Position numbers and translations under genes: made by a program
Part shown: piece after piece, positions 18,710-26,838 of the stretch
Layout of the letters: every line of letters begins with the position of its first letter
Numbering within the stretch: the stretch's first letter is position 1
The notes under the pieces: model-generated
Told to the model about the DNA's origin: nothing
Seen by the model: the letters and a program-made list of their open reading frames with translations, nothing else
Databases searched by the model: none
Source of the DNA: Lactobacillus sp. MRS-253-APC-2B
GTDB lineage: Bacteria; Bacillota; Bacilli; Lactobacillales; Lactobacillaceae
Assembly: GCF_012843675.1 (NCBI RefSeq)
Contig: NZ_JABAFO010000003.1
Coordinates: 62,001-126,000, forward strand
Direction: 5' to 3'
DNA length: 64,000 bases

Positions 18710-19847
18710 AGATATCAAAATCATTAATCAGACCGCTGAACTGCTCAGCGGTCTTTTTTGTTATATGCAAGTAGATCTGCCTCGTGATTGCTGAATCCTT
18801 ATGACCTAATCGCTTTGAAATCAGTTCGATCGGCATACCTTTTTCAGCTAATTTTGAAGCATGCGTATGACGGAAGATATGAGTTGATAGTGGCTTAGTC
18901 ATACCAAGGGCATTTTGGACTTTTTTAAGGTGATTATCTATTGAAAGGGGGTGAAGAAAAATGCCGGTTTTAGTTTCTCTACTAAACAGAATGTCATCTG
19001 GTTGTTTATCCAAGCTGTACTGCTGATAGATCTTAACCGCTTTTTCAGGAAGAAGAATAGTACGATTGCTACTTTGGGTTTTAGGAGTGTCACTGATTGT
19101 AAAATCGGTCTTTAGTCTCTTTGAATACTCCAATGTGCAATTAATTTTGACGTACCATTTATCATCTTGCTGAAATACCTTTTTGACTTGAAGCGCTAGT
19201 ATCTCGCCGATACGCATACCTGTAAGGTACTGCCACAGTAAGGCATCAGCATAGATTGGATTAATTTCTCGAACAGCATTTAAAACGCTCATTGCTTCAT
19301 CATCTTCCAAGTATTTATCTTCAATATCCTTAGCAGAATTGTTGCGTTTCCGATTAATCTCAAGTCGGCCGATTGGGGCTGCTATATAGTCATGTCGATA
19401 CGCATAACGCATTAGCTGATTGAGTTTGTTCTTGATCATTCCAGTGTAGGCGTTTTTATAGCCATGCTGATAAAGCAGAGCTTCTAGTGTGTTGACAAGA
19501 TATTTATTGGTTATTTTGGAAACGAGAATCTGCATATTGAAGTTTTTCTGGATTATTCCCTTGATAGTCTGCCATGAAGCAAATGAAGAGGGCTTAACGG
19601 TTTGATGATAGTACTGATTGAACTCTTCAATCAACTCGCCAAAAGTAACGCCTTCTTTGATATGGCCGTCCTGAAGCCGCCGGAGTTTTTCTTCGATCCG
19701 TTTATTCAGGGCTCGCTGAGCTAACTTCCGCGTGGAGTTCGTCTCCTTATCCATCGTGATTGAGACGCGTGTGTACTTCAGCGTCAATGGGTTTTTGAAT
19801 TGTTCGACAAATTTGACTTTGCCGGTTTTCGTGGGTTCAGTCCACAT
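18708..19847 (-). CDS. int: site-specific tyrosine integrase
   Basis: This 379-aa phage-type integrase has an N-terminal arm-binding region, a SAM-like core-binding domain (about residues 65-160) and a catalytic domain. The catalytic residues are Arg212 in TGMRIGEIL, His323-x-x-Arg326 in HIFRHTHASKL, His349 in RLGHKDS and Tyr359 in RQIYLHI. All are present, so it should be active. It reads towards and ends in attL. It resembles integrases of Tn916/phage-like elements of lactobacilli. No excisionase gene is next to it. Confidence 0.93.
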   Translation of the reverse strand: MWTEPTKTGKVKFVEQFKNPLTLKYTRVSITMDKETNSTRKLAQRALNKRIEEKLRRLQDGHIKEGVTFGELIEEFNQYYHQTVKPSSFASWQTIKGIIQKNFNMQILVSKITNKYLVNTLEALLYQHGYKNAYTGMIKNKLNQLMRYAYRHDYIAAPIGRLEINRKRNNSAKDIEDKYLEDDEAMSVLNAVREINPIYADALLWQYLTGMRIGEILALQVKKVFQQDDKWYVKINCTLEYSKRLKTDFTISDTPKTQSSNRTILLPEKAVKIYQQYSLDKQPDDILFSRETKTGIFLHPLSIDNHLKKVQNALGMTKPLSTHIFRHTHASKLAEKGMPIELISKRLGHKDSAITRQIYLHITKKTAEQFSGLINDFDI

Positions 19848-19987
19848 GATTGATCCTTCTTTCTATGAATTTACGGCTGCCGGGCACGCGCATAGGTTGA
19901 AGAACCAATCGTAATTATATCTAGATGTCAAAACAATACAACTTTCGCCACAAAACATTATTAAAGAGTAAACAAAAGCAGGCAATA

Positions 19988-20020
19988 AAAAAAGCTGAGT
20001 GGTGCAACACTCAGCAAGCC
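19988..20020 (-). terminator. hairpin with minus-strand T-tract between int and the primase gene
   Basis: GCTGAGTG...CACTCAGC is a perfect 8-bp stem. On the minus strand it is followed by TTTTTTT, so it would stop leftward transcripts before int. It may insulate int. Confidence 0.6.
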
Positions 20021-20057
20021 GGCCTAATGATATTGCTCTTTAGAAAGGAAGAACAAT

Positions 20058-21716
20058 ATGTACAGTAATAATTATAACCAATTTAAGCATCAAAATGAAG
20101 AGGATCAATTAGCTTTAAACGTTGATACTACAAAAAATGAGGAATTAAACATTCAATCAGAACCATATACGATTAGTTATCTGCTGCAACAATTAAAACA
20201 AGCACGTGTGCAATATCTGGCAACAAAAAATGATAGTAATGACAACAGTGATAATGAAAAGAATAAGAAAAAGGTTTACCGTTTGAGTCCGCTTGAAACA
20301 GCCTACATTATAACCGAATATTGTCATTTTTGTTGGTTTGATAATGGTGATGATGAACGATTACATTTATCTACTTATGATCCAGAAGCAGGTATCTATC
20401 GTGATGGTGAGCGTCAGTTGAGACGATTTATTTTTGCGGTTGAACCATCCTACAAAGAAAGTGGGGCAACAGACGTGATTTATAAGCTTAAACAAATTAA
20501 AGGTGGTATGGTTCCGGTAAATCCGATGAGTAATCCAAGGTATGTTCCTGTGGGAAACGGAATTGTAGATCTTCAGCAGAAAATTATCTTGCCATATGGT
20601 CCAAATTGGTTTATCAAGACAAAGATTGAGACACCATTACCTACTGCGGAATATGGTAGCGGTCGAGTTCTTAAGCCAGTACCTTTATTGAGACCAAAGG
20701 AACCAGTATTTAAAAATCTCGATGGTACAAATTGGACCTTTAATAATTGGCTAGGATCAATTGCTTGTGATGACGAAGAAATCATAACTGTCTTATGGCA
20801 AGTACTACATGTGGTTTGCAACACTAATAAGGCACTCAAGTTGCACAAAGCAATTTTTCTACTTGGTAATGCTACTGGGAATAATGGTAAAGGTACGTTT
20901 CAGATGTTAGTTAAAAATCTAGTAGGTTATCATAATTTTGGATTGAAAAAAGTAGCCCAGTTCGAAAAACGTTTTGCTATGGAATCATTGGTTAATAAAT
21001 CAGTAATTATTGGCGATGATAACCCAGCAAATATAGTAATTCAAGATAAGTCAAATTTTAACAGTGTTATTACAGGCGATGAAGTTACTGTAGAACCAAA
21101 GGGACAGCCAGAATATCCTGCACAAATTCATGCGGTTGTAATTCAAAGCTGTAATAAGATGCCTCGCTTTGAAGATGATACTGGTGTCTATCGCCGATTA
21201 TTGATTGTGCCTTTTAATGCAGATTTTAATGGTACTGTTGAAAACACAGCAATCAAAGATCAGTATTTGGCTGATAAAAAGCTACTGCAATATGTGTTAT
21301 ATACGGCGCTAATAGAAAAAGGTAACTTTAAGAACTACTTAAATGCCACGGCTTCAATTAATGCATTGAATCAATATGAACACACTAACAATAGCGTATG
21401 GACGTTTATTGATGATGTATTTATTGATGCTAGTGCAGCACCATGGCTACAAGATATGAAGCGGATTCCAGAAGCCTATTTATACGGAATTTGGGTGAAC
21501 TATGCTAAGGAATACGGTTATCGGGTTGGTAACCAAAGTGATTTTCTTGAAAAGGCATTAACTAGGTTAAACAAGCTATTTCCGGAACGACAATATCAGC
21601 GGTCTAAGGTACGAACGCTAAAGGTAGACCAACAAATCATTAAGGATCATCAACAAGATGATTTAGGAAATGTACCAAAAAAGTTTCCAGATGTAAACCA
21701 ATCCATTATTTATTAA
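20058..21716 (+). CDS. SF3 helicase / P4-type phage-plasmid primase C-terminal protein
   Basis: This 552-aa protein has a D5-N-like region and a superfamily 3 helicase domain. Walker A is GNATGNNGKGT (residues 270-280), Walker B is around IIGDDN (about 315), and motif C with the arginine sensor lies in VVIQSCNKMPRFEDDTGVYRRLLIVPF. Proteins of this type unwind origins of phages, satellites and integrative elements. An archaeo-eukaryotic primase active site is not evident in the N-terminal 150 residues, so it is mainly a helicase. The repeat cluster directly downstream is a likely origin. Codon use is AT-rich. Confidence 0.88.
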   Translation: MYSNNYNQFKHQNEEDQLALNVDTTKNEELNIQSEPYTISYLLQQLKQARVQYLATKNDSNDNSDNEKNKKKVYRLSPLETAYIITEYCHFCWFDNGDDERLHLSTYDPEAGIYRDGERQLRRFIFAVEPSYKESGATDVIYKLKQIKGGMVPVNPMSNPRYVPVGNGIVDLQQKIILPYGPNWFIKTKIETPLPTAEYGSGRVLKPVPLLRPKEPVFKNLDGTNWTFNNWLGSIACDDEEIITVLWQVLHVVCNTNKALKLHKAIFLLGNATGNNGKGTFQMLVKNLVGYHNFGLKKVAQFEKRFAMESLVNKSVIIGDDNPANIVIQDKSNFNSVITGDEVTVEPKGQPEYPAQIHAVVIQSCNKMPRFEDDTGVYRRLLIVPFNADFNGTVENTAIKDQYLADKKLLQYVLYTALIEKGNFKNYLNATASINALNQYEHTNNSVWTFIDDVFIDASAAPWLQDMKRIPEAYLYGIWVNYAKEYGYRVGNQSDFLEKALTRLNKLFPERQYQRSKVRTLKVDQQIIKDHQQDDLGNVPKKFPDVNQSIIY

Positions 21717-21733
21717 AAGGTTATCAAAAAAAT

Positions 21734-21891
21734 GGTAACGCGGTAACGATATCGCCTAATCCGTTGGGAGAGTAAGGTTCAATCACGTTACCGATTGAGT
21801 AACGCTAGGTAACGTTACCGTACGTTACCAATTGAGTAACGCTGAATTCCCATGGGAGAGTAAGCATGAACGCAAACGTTACCGCGTTACC
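21734..21891. repeat. iteron-like cluster, candidate replication origin
   Basis: Ten copies of the hexamer GTAACG (or its complement CGTTAC) fall within 158 bp. Two 22-bp direct repeats with one mismatch lie at 21785-21806 and 21822-21843, and the palindrome GGTAACGTTACC is at 808-819 of the same kilobase. TGGGAGAGTAAG also occurs twice (21765-21776, 21853-21864). The position right after an SF3 helicase gene suggests an origin recognised by it. Confidence 0.65.
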
Positions 21892-21907
21892 TAATTTGTA
21901 ATTGTTC

Positions 21908-21990
21908 TCCGGCGTGGTCGCCGGAATACCCATCAATGAGAACGGTGTTGCGTACCGCAAACCTAGCCTCATTGATGGGTTAATTGATAA
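21908..21990 (+). repeat. oriT-like inverted-repeat unit, copy A (upstream of mobC)
   Basis: It contains three hairpins: CCGGCG-TGGT-CGCCGG (21909-21924), a long-range stem ACCCATCAATGAG/CTCATTGATGGGT (21928-21940 with 21968-21980) and a small TTGCG-TAC-CGCAA in its loop. The placement directly before mobC is where origins of transfer lie in pC221-type mobilization modules. A near-identical copy in inverse orientation lies at 24282-24360. Confidence 0.65.
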
Positions 21991-22047
21991 TAAAAATGTC
22001 TGCTGAAAAACTATAAGTCAGCATGCTATCGAATAGGAGGAAAAAGT

Positions 22048-22386
22048 ATGCCAAGATCGGACAATCATCAGGTCAACATTCGTGTTAATGAGGCAGAATA
22101 CGCCAAAATTCAAGCCTCAGCGCAAATGATGGGCCTTTCTGTACCAAAGTATTGCAAGCATCTTATAATGCAATCCAAGCTAAGGGAGCCGAAGTTTTCT
22201 GAAGATGAATATCACCAGATAAGGGTCGACTTATTGCGTATTGGGAATAACATAAACCAGATGGCTCGGCGGCTGAATCAAGCTTACAATGAGAGCGAAA
22301 TCACATCAGAAGAATTGGCTATATTAAACATCACATTGAGCAAGCTAGATGATGAGGTGGCAATGGTATGGCAACAATTAAGATGA
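22048..22386 (+). CDS. mobC: mobilization accessory protein MobC
   Basis: This 112-aa protein has an N-terminal ribbon-helix-helix (NHQVNIRVNEAEYAKIQASAQ) and the MobC-family C-terminal part LLRIGNNINQMARRLN. MobC binds near oriT and helps the relaxase open the strands. AGGAGGAAA precedes the ATG. Its 3' end overlaps the relaxase start by 19 bases, as is usual for these pairs. The oriT-like unit lies immediately upstream. Confidence 0.9.
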   Translation: MPRSDNHQVNIRVNEAEYAKIQASAQMMGLSVPKYCKHLIMQSKLREPKFSEDEYHQIRVDLLRIGNNINQMARRLNQAYNESEITSEELAILNITLSKLDDEVAMVWQQLR

Positions 22387-23825
22387 ATCGTGCTAAGAGT
22401 GCAGCCGCAGCTATCAGCTATGCGTTGGGAAAGAATCGCCTAAAGCAGGATACAAAGGACTGGCTGATAGAACATGGTTGCCCCTCAGAGAGTCTAAAAA
22501 ATAATGATCGGGCAGTGGTTAGAAGTGGGATCAATGTCAGCCCGACTCATGCTAAGGTTCAGATGAAGGTAGTTAGGAATCATGCTAATGGTGATACTGT
22601 CAAGAATCAGGCTATCAGAATCATTCAATCATTCTCACCTGATGATCTGGATATCACGAAGCCTGAGAATTGGCAAAAATGCAACGATATTGGTTATGAG
22701 TTTGCGCGGCGTGCTTTTGGTGGCAGTAAGTTTGATGATACAGACTATCCGCCATATCAAATTGCTATCTATACCCATGTTGATGGAAAAGGACATAAGC
22801 TGCATAACCATATCATTATCAACAAGACCAATCTCGATGACAATAAGCAATGGCACGTTGAAAATTTGAATGATGAATGGCTTTCATTCCGCGATATTAA
22901 CGATGAGGTTTGCCGTGAATTTGGCTTGAAAATTCCACAAGAGCGTTCAAAGCAGGTCAAAAAGACTATTAGCGAACGGGAACTTGAGCTTAAAGGCCAG
23001 TATGTATGGAAAAATGACTTACGCTCGCGGATTGATCAAGCACTGGACGAAATTCAGAAGAATAATATCAGTCTGGAAGAAGCCTTGAAATCCAGAGAGG
23101 TTGACTTGAGGCGGCGTGGTCAAAACGGCATATCATTTGCCTTTGTTGATGATGAAGGCAAGAAGCGGATCAGCCGTGGCCAACGTTTAGGAACTAAATA
23201 TGAAAGGAAGACTATTGATGACTACGAACAAGGAATTCAACAACAACGACAGCAACAGCAAGCAGATGAGCCAAGAAATGAACCAGATTCAAGAGGAGTT
23301 CATGCAATCGCTAGACGACAAGCAATTCAATCAGTACGTTACCATCAACAACATCTGGAACGAAGCCTTAGCGAAGCAAGATCAAGAGCTGACCGAATTA
23401 GAAAACGAAAACAAGCAGTTGCTAAGCTTATTAAGGCAATTCAACGAGCAATTGACCGATCACTTGCCATCATAAAGCAGCTCAAGGCTAACCAAGGACT
23501 CCTTCATGAAAGGATAAGGCAATCTAATGCCAATAGGGGTAGGAAATTCGGAACGGTAATCAATGGTCAATGGCAAGTACTGTCAGAACATGACGTGATC
23601 AGTCGGGCGCTGAATATCATTCAACAAAAATATGAGTCAGATCAGGCAATGGAAACAGTGGTTGACTATCTGCGCAACCAAAATTCCAATTCGCCAGAGA
23701 AACGGCTGAACATGGCGATTAAGATATTGGAAAATAAGGAACATCTCAAGCTTCAAGAAATTGACAAGAGTAGTTCTGTTACGCCGCCAAAGCCTTTTAT
23801 CAAGAAAAAGGCCAAGGAGCGCTAG
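22368..23825 (+). CDS. mobA: MobA relaxase (MOBP type)
   Basis: This 485-aa relaxase nicks oriT and pilots the transferred strand. The probable catalytic Tyr is residue 18 (AAAISYALG). The metal-binding triad is His137, His146 and His148 in HVDGKGHKLHNHIIIN. The N-terminal part aligns by eye with pC221/MobA-type enzymes; the C-terminal half is a basic, Gln-rich coiled coil. GAGGTG is 8 bases upstream of the ATG. A second reading frame inside it encodes a MobB-like protein (23218-23475). Confidence 0.92.
   Translation: MATIKMNRAKSAAAAISYALGKNRLKQDTKDWLIEHGCPSESLKNNDRAVVRSGINVSPTHAKVQMKVVRNHANGDTVKNQAIRIIQSFSPDDLDITKPENWQKCNDIGYEFARRAFGGSKFDDTDYPPYQIAIYTHVDGKGHKLHNHIIINKTNLDDNKQWHVENLNDEWLSFRDINDEVCREFGLKIPQERSKQVKKTISERELELKGQYVWKNDLRSRIDQALDEIQKNNISLEEALKSREVDLRRRGQNGISFAFVDDEGKKRISRGQRLGTKYERKTIDDYEQGIQQQRQQQQADEPRNEPDSRGVHAIARRQAIQSVRYHQQHLERSLSEARSRADRIRKRKQAVAKLIKAIQRAIDRSLAIIKQLKANQGLLHERIRQSNANRGRKFGTVINGQWQVLSEHDVISRALNIIQQKYESDQAMETVVDYLRNQNSNSPEKRLNMAIKILENKEHLKLQEIDKSSSVTPPKPFIKKKAKER
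23218..23475 (+). CDS. mobB: MobB-like protein nested within mobA in another frame
   Basis: This 85-aa ORF lies wholly inside mobA in a different frame. It has an ATG preceded by AAGGAAG. It reads as a well-behaved acidic coiled-coil protein (SQEMNQIQEEFMQSLDD, then ELTELENENKQLLSLLRQF) rather than frame noise. Nested mobB/mbeB/mbeD genes are known in ColE1 and in staphylococcal pC221-type plasmids, where they aid mobilization. Assignment is by position and composition, not by sequence identity. Confidence 0.65.
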   Translation: MTTNKEFNNNDSNSKQMSQEMNQIQEEFMQSLDDKQFNQYVTINNIWNEALAKQDQELTELENENKQLLSLLRQFNEQLTDHLPS

Positions 23826-23858
23826 CAATAATAGAATAAGGAAACAGAGGTATTAAAC

Positions 23859-24281
23859 ATGACATCACGGTATGATATTGCAACAATCAAAAAGCAGCTG
23901 GCCGCAGCCGAACAGCATGACAAGGAAATCTACGGCGAAAAAGTACGGAAACTGCTACTGGAGAAGACCAATCTTGATAGCTTAAAGGACGTACTCCATG
24001 ATTATGACATCATTGTTAAGCCCAAAAAATCAAAAGAAAAGCCGTCTAACCAATCCAATGAGGCTAAGATGGCTGAGCAGAGCAAAGGTGCAGGAAGTAC
24101 ATCTCAGGAGCAAGCGGTCAGCATGACTGATGCCTTAGATGGTAACGGCAACTCGGTAATTAATGATGAAGAATGGGTATCTGATGACAAAGATGAAGTC
24201 GATGATGATGATTACATCGATGAAGTTCAAGATAATGATAATTTTGATTGGGGAATGGGAGAGCAAGATAATAATAATTAA
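23859..24281 (+). CDS. hypothetical protein with very acidic C-terminus, 140 aa
   Basis: The N-terminal half is charged and helical (ATIKKQLAAAEQHDKEIYGEK). A low-complexity Lys/Ser/Gln linker follows, then a tail dominated by Asp/Glu and Asn (DDKDEVDDDDYIDEVQD). AAACAGAGG lies upstream. It is the last gene of the mob module and ends directly before the second oriT-like copy. I do not recognise the family. DNA mimicry or an accessory transfer role would be speculation. Confidence 0.65.
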   Translation: MTSRYDIATIKKQLAAAEQHDKEIYGEKVRKLLLEKTNLDSLKDVLHDYDIIVKPKKSKEKPSNQSNEAKMAEQSKGAGSTSQEQAVSMTDALDGNGNSVINDEEWVSDDKDEVDDDDYIDEVQDNDNFDWGMGEQDNNN

Positions 24282-24360
24282 TCACCCGTCAATGGGGTTA
24301 GGTTTGCGGTACACGCAACACCGTTCTCATTGACGGGTATTCCGGCGACCATGCCGGACA
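24282..24360 (-). repeat. oriT-like inverted-repeat unit, copy B (inverted relative to copy A)
   Basis: Its reverse complement matches copy A over about 75 bp. It keeps the same hairpins, including ACCCGTCAATG/CATTGACGGGT (24284-24294 with 24328-24338). The stem carries a compensated change from copy A (A-T pair replaced by G-C), so the pairing is conserved even where the sequence is not. Confidence 0.7.
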
Positions 24361-24392
24361 AAAGCGTCCCATGATATTAGCAGGAACTGAAT

Positions 24393-24482
24393 GATGCCTG
24401 AACGCTCATTACTCAATCGCGTTCCTGCTTAGCGTTCTAAGCTCTCAACGATCGCTTTTCGCTCACGTTGCTAGCAAGAACG
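24393..24482 (+). repeat. 90-bp direct repeat, copy 1
   Basis: It is nearly identical to 24536-24625, with about 53 bp between them. Each copy ends with an imperfect hairpin bounded by GTTCT and AGAAC. Confidence 0.75.
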
Positions 24483-24535
24483 GCGGATCATTACATTTCT
24501 AATGCTTTAAAATTCAAACCTTCGCATGAGAATAT

Positions 24536-24625
24536 GACGCCTGAACGCTCATTATTCAATCGCGTTCCTGCTTTGCGTTCTAAGCTCTCAACGATCGCTT
24601 TTCGCTCACGTTGCTAGCAAGAACG
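24536..24625 (+). repeat. 90-bp direct repeat, copy 2 (with a diverged third copy after it)
   Basis: It matches copy 1 over its full length with a few differences. A third, diverged copy begins around 24633 (AACGCTCATTATTCAATCGC is shared) and decays after about 40 bases. Confidence 0.7.
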
Positions 24626-25086
24626 AAGCACCTTAACGCTCATTATTCAATCGCGTTCTTGTGCTAGTGTTCTAAATGGCCAAGCTTCGCTAACCGCTCG
24701 CTTGCCAATTAAGAACACTATATTGAAGGCAAGCACCCCCCTTTGTAGACTATTACATAGTCCACACGGCTGCTTGCAAGAGGGACTGCTTCGCTCCCCC
24801 TTGACCCCCTCAGACAAACTTTTAAGCAAAAAGTTTGATCAAAAAGCTCGGCCTAATCGACTCTTCAAGTCAATTACTAGCCTCGCTAACGACAACAATT
24901 TGCGCGAAATGATTTCATCATTTCAGCAAAAAAGTTGTCGTTTTTTCGTTCTGCAGCTATGAGCGAATATGCTTCATACAGCTTGCAGTCAATCATTAGG
25001 TCATCATATGAAAACCGCTACCTTAATTTCAGGTAGTGACCATACCTAATGCTAGAAGCTTTATCTTCCAACATGGTGCCGAATGA

Positions 25087-25113
25087 TATAATTACACTAG
25101 TTTGATTTAAGGA
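25087..25113 (+). promoter_or_regulatory. promoter and ribosome site of the restriction-modification gene
   Basis: An extended -10, TGATATAAT (25084-25092, TATAAT at 25087-25092), is followed by AAGGAG 10 bases before the ATG at 25123. The -35 is weak. Confidence 0.6.
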
Positions 25114-25122
25114 GTTTTTCAG

Positions 25123-26193
25123 ATGAAACGTGGTGTTGAAGCAACCGAAGCCAAGACAAGACAACAACTTGCAAAAGAATTTGTTGATACTTGGACTCAG
25201 CCTGATAAGGGTAAGGAAGATGCAGATCGTCAAACATTTTGGAACGATTTATTGCATCGAGTGTATGGAATCGTTAATTATTATGACTATGTAACCTATG
25301 AGAAGGACGTTCGTGTTAAGGATAGTATGGGTAAGATAACCACCAAGCGAATTGATGGCTATATTCCAAGTACAAGGACAATGATTGAGCAAAAAGGACG
25401 AGGACGTGCCTTAGATAAGCCTGAACCGCAGTCTGATGGGGTAATGCTGACTCCATATGAGCAGGCAAAGCGATATGCTAACTTCCTACCAAATTCAGAA
25501 CAACCAAGATGGATTATTGTTTCTAATTTTGATCAGATTGATATCCATGATATGGATCACCCTCTTGATGAACCAAAAACTATCATGCTTACTGAATTGC
25601 CAAAGCATTTTAAAGACCTGGAATTCATGGTGGATATCCATAAGCAACAGATTATCAATGAAGAGCAGGTATCATTTAAGGCTGGCGAGCTGGTAGCTAA
25701 AATCTATAATGAGTTGGCAAAGGCATACGCTGAGCATGCTGATTTGAGTGATACGCATATCCAGAGGAGCCTGAATGTTCTAATTGTTCGCTTAGTTTTT
25801 CTGCTGTACGTTGATGATACTCAATTATTTGGCAATGAAGATATGTTTCAAGCCTTTCTGGAGCGTCGAGAGCCACGTGATATTCGGCGCGACCTGATTA
25901 GCCTGTTTGAGGTACTAAACACACCTTTAAATGAACGAGATCCATTTATGGACGAGGAATTTGCGGCCTTTCCATACGTCAATGGGGGTATGTTTGCCAA
26001 TGAGGATATAGTAGTTCCACAATTCACTCAAGAACTCAGAGATCTGATCCTTGATGATGCTAGTCGTGGATTCAATTGGTCAGGCATTAGCCCAACGATT
26101 TTTGGGGCCGTATTTGAATCAACTTTAAACCCTGAAACGCGGCGTTCTGGGGGTATGCATTATACCTCGGTAGAGAATGCTCATGTACGGTAA
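25123..26193 (+). pseudogene. N-terminal fragment of a type IIL-like restriction/DNA methyltransferase, interrupted by tet(W)
   Basis: The first 350 or so residues match the nuclease and helical parts of single-chain class I DNA methyltransferases of the MmeI/YeeA kind. The N-terminal nuclease-like part includes RIDGYIPSTRTMIEQKG. The region ends with ISPTIFGAVFESTLNP and GGMHYTSVEN, which in intact proteins leads straight into the SAM-binding motif DPACGSG. Here the frame stops after a few foreign residues (AHVR), so the methyltransferase core is missing. The C-terminal part is found beyond tet(W) at 28813-29604. The gene is probably inactive. Confidence 0.85.
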
Positions 26194-26515
26194 AGAAGCA
26201 AGCAACCGAAAACAATAGATAGACCGCCAGCACTACACTATTCCGAACCAAAGACCAAAAGATAAGCATTTTGAGAAAATCTAAACTTTTGGATTTTCCT
26301 ACAATGCCGACTACGGCGGAATCCCTCCCACTCCTTATATATTTCTTTCTGTATACATTGAATTTGTATTTAGTAAAATGCAGACAACACCACGGATCGG
26401 CTTTTGGCTGGACAATTCCAACCAAACACCGCAGCAGACAGTAGAAACCATTCTGAACGTTAGGAAGCCGGTATGATTGTTACATATAAGGGGAAGAAAA
26501 ATTTCTTTTAGATAC
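26194..26515. other. non-coding upstream part of the tet(W) module
   Basis: About 320 bp separate the broken methyltransferase gene and the tet(W) promoter. I see no gene, transposase remnant or terminal inverted repeat. The left junction lies near 26175-26190. Confidence 0.55.
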
Positions 26516-26544
26516 TTGTTTTCCTAAAACTGATGTGATATAAT
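26516..26544 (+). promoter_or_regulatory. tet(W) promoter
   Basis: The -35 TTGTTT (26516-26521), 17-bp spacer and -10 TATAAT (26539-26544) carry a TG extension. It drives the leader peptide and tet(W). Confidence 0.8.
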
Positions 26545-26573
26545 AATTCAATTCCAGAAAAGGAGTAAAAAAT

Positions 26574-26597
26574 ATGCGGCAAGGTATTATTAAATAA
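26574..26597 (+). CDS. tet(W) leader peptide, 7 aa
   Basis: ATG to TAA encodes MRQGIIK, preceded by AAGGAG. Ribosomal-protection genes of the tet(M)/tet(O)/tet(W) group have a short leader peptide upstream of attenuator hairpins. Tetracycline-slowed or non-translating ribosomes alter folding and allow read-through. The structure here appears complete. Confidence 0.7.
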   Translation: MRQGIIK

Positions 26598-26765
26598 AAC
26601 TATAATCAAATAGTGGGAACAAAGGATTATGATAGTCCCTTTTGTAGGGGCTTAGTTTTTTGTACCCAATTTAAGAATACTTTTGCCTTATCAATTTTGA
26701 CATATCCCCAAAAACAGCACTCACAAACAGGTGTATGCTGTATATGTGTATGTCCGCAAATTATC

Positions 26766-26805
26766 ATCCCCAGTGGTAAAAGTATTTTACTGCTGGGGAT
26801 TTTTA
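26766..26805 (+). terminator. attenuator hairpin before tet(W)
   Basis: ATCCCCAG...CTGGGGAT with an inner GGTAAAA/TTTTAC pairing is followed by TTTTTA. It lies between the leader peptide and the tet(W) start and is the expected attenuation terminator. Confidence 0.75.
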
Positions 26806-26838
26806 TGCCCTTCGGGGCAGTAAAGGGAGGACAATCAC

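Larger units (their letters stand above)
24361..25122. other. 762-bp non-coding segment with tandem repeats
   Basis: It begins with two 90-bp direct repeats and a diverged third. It then continues with GC-poor sequence lacking a supported gene, and ends in the promoter of the restriction-modification gene. Short ORFs here have no ribosome sites. Confidence 0.6.

Noticed and set aside
24393-24680. CRISPR array
   Set aside because: Repeats are 90 bp, only two or three copies, irregularly spaced and without cas genes.
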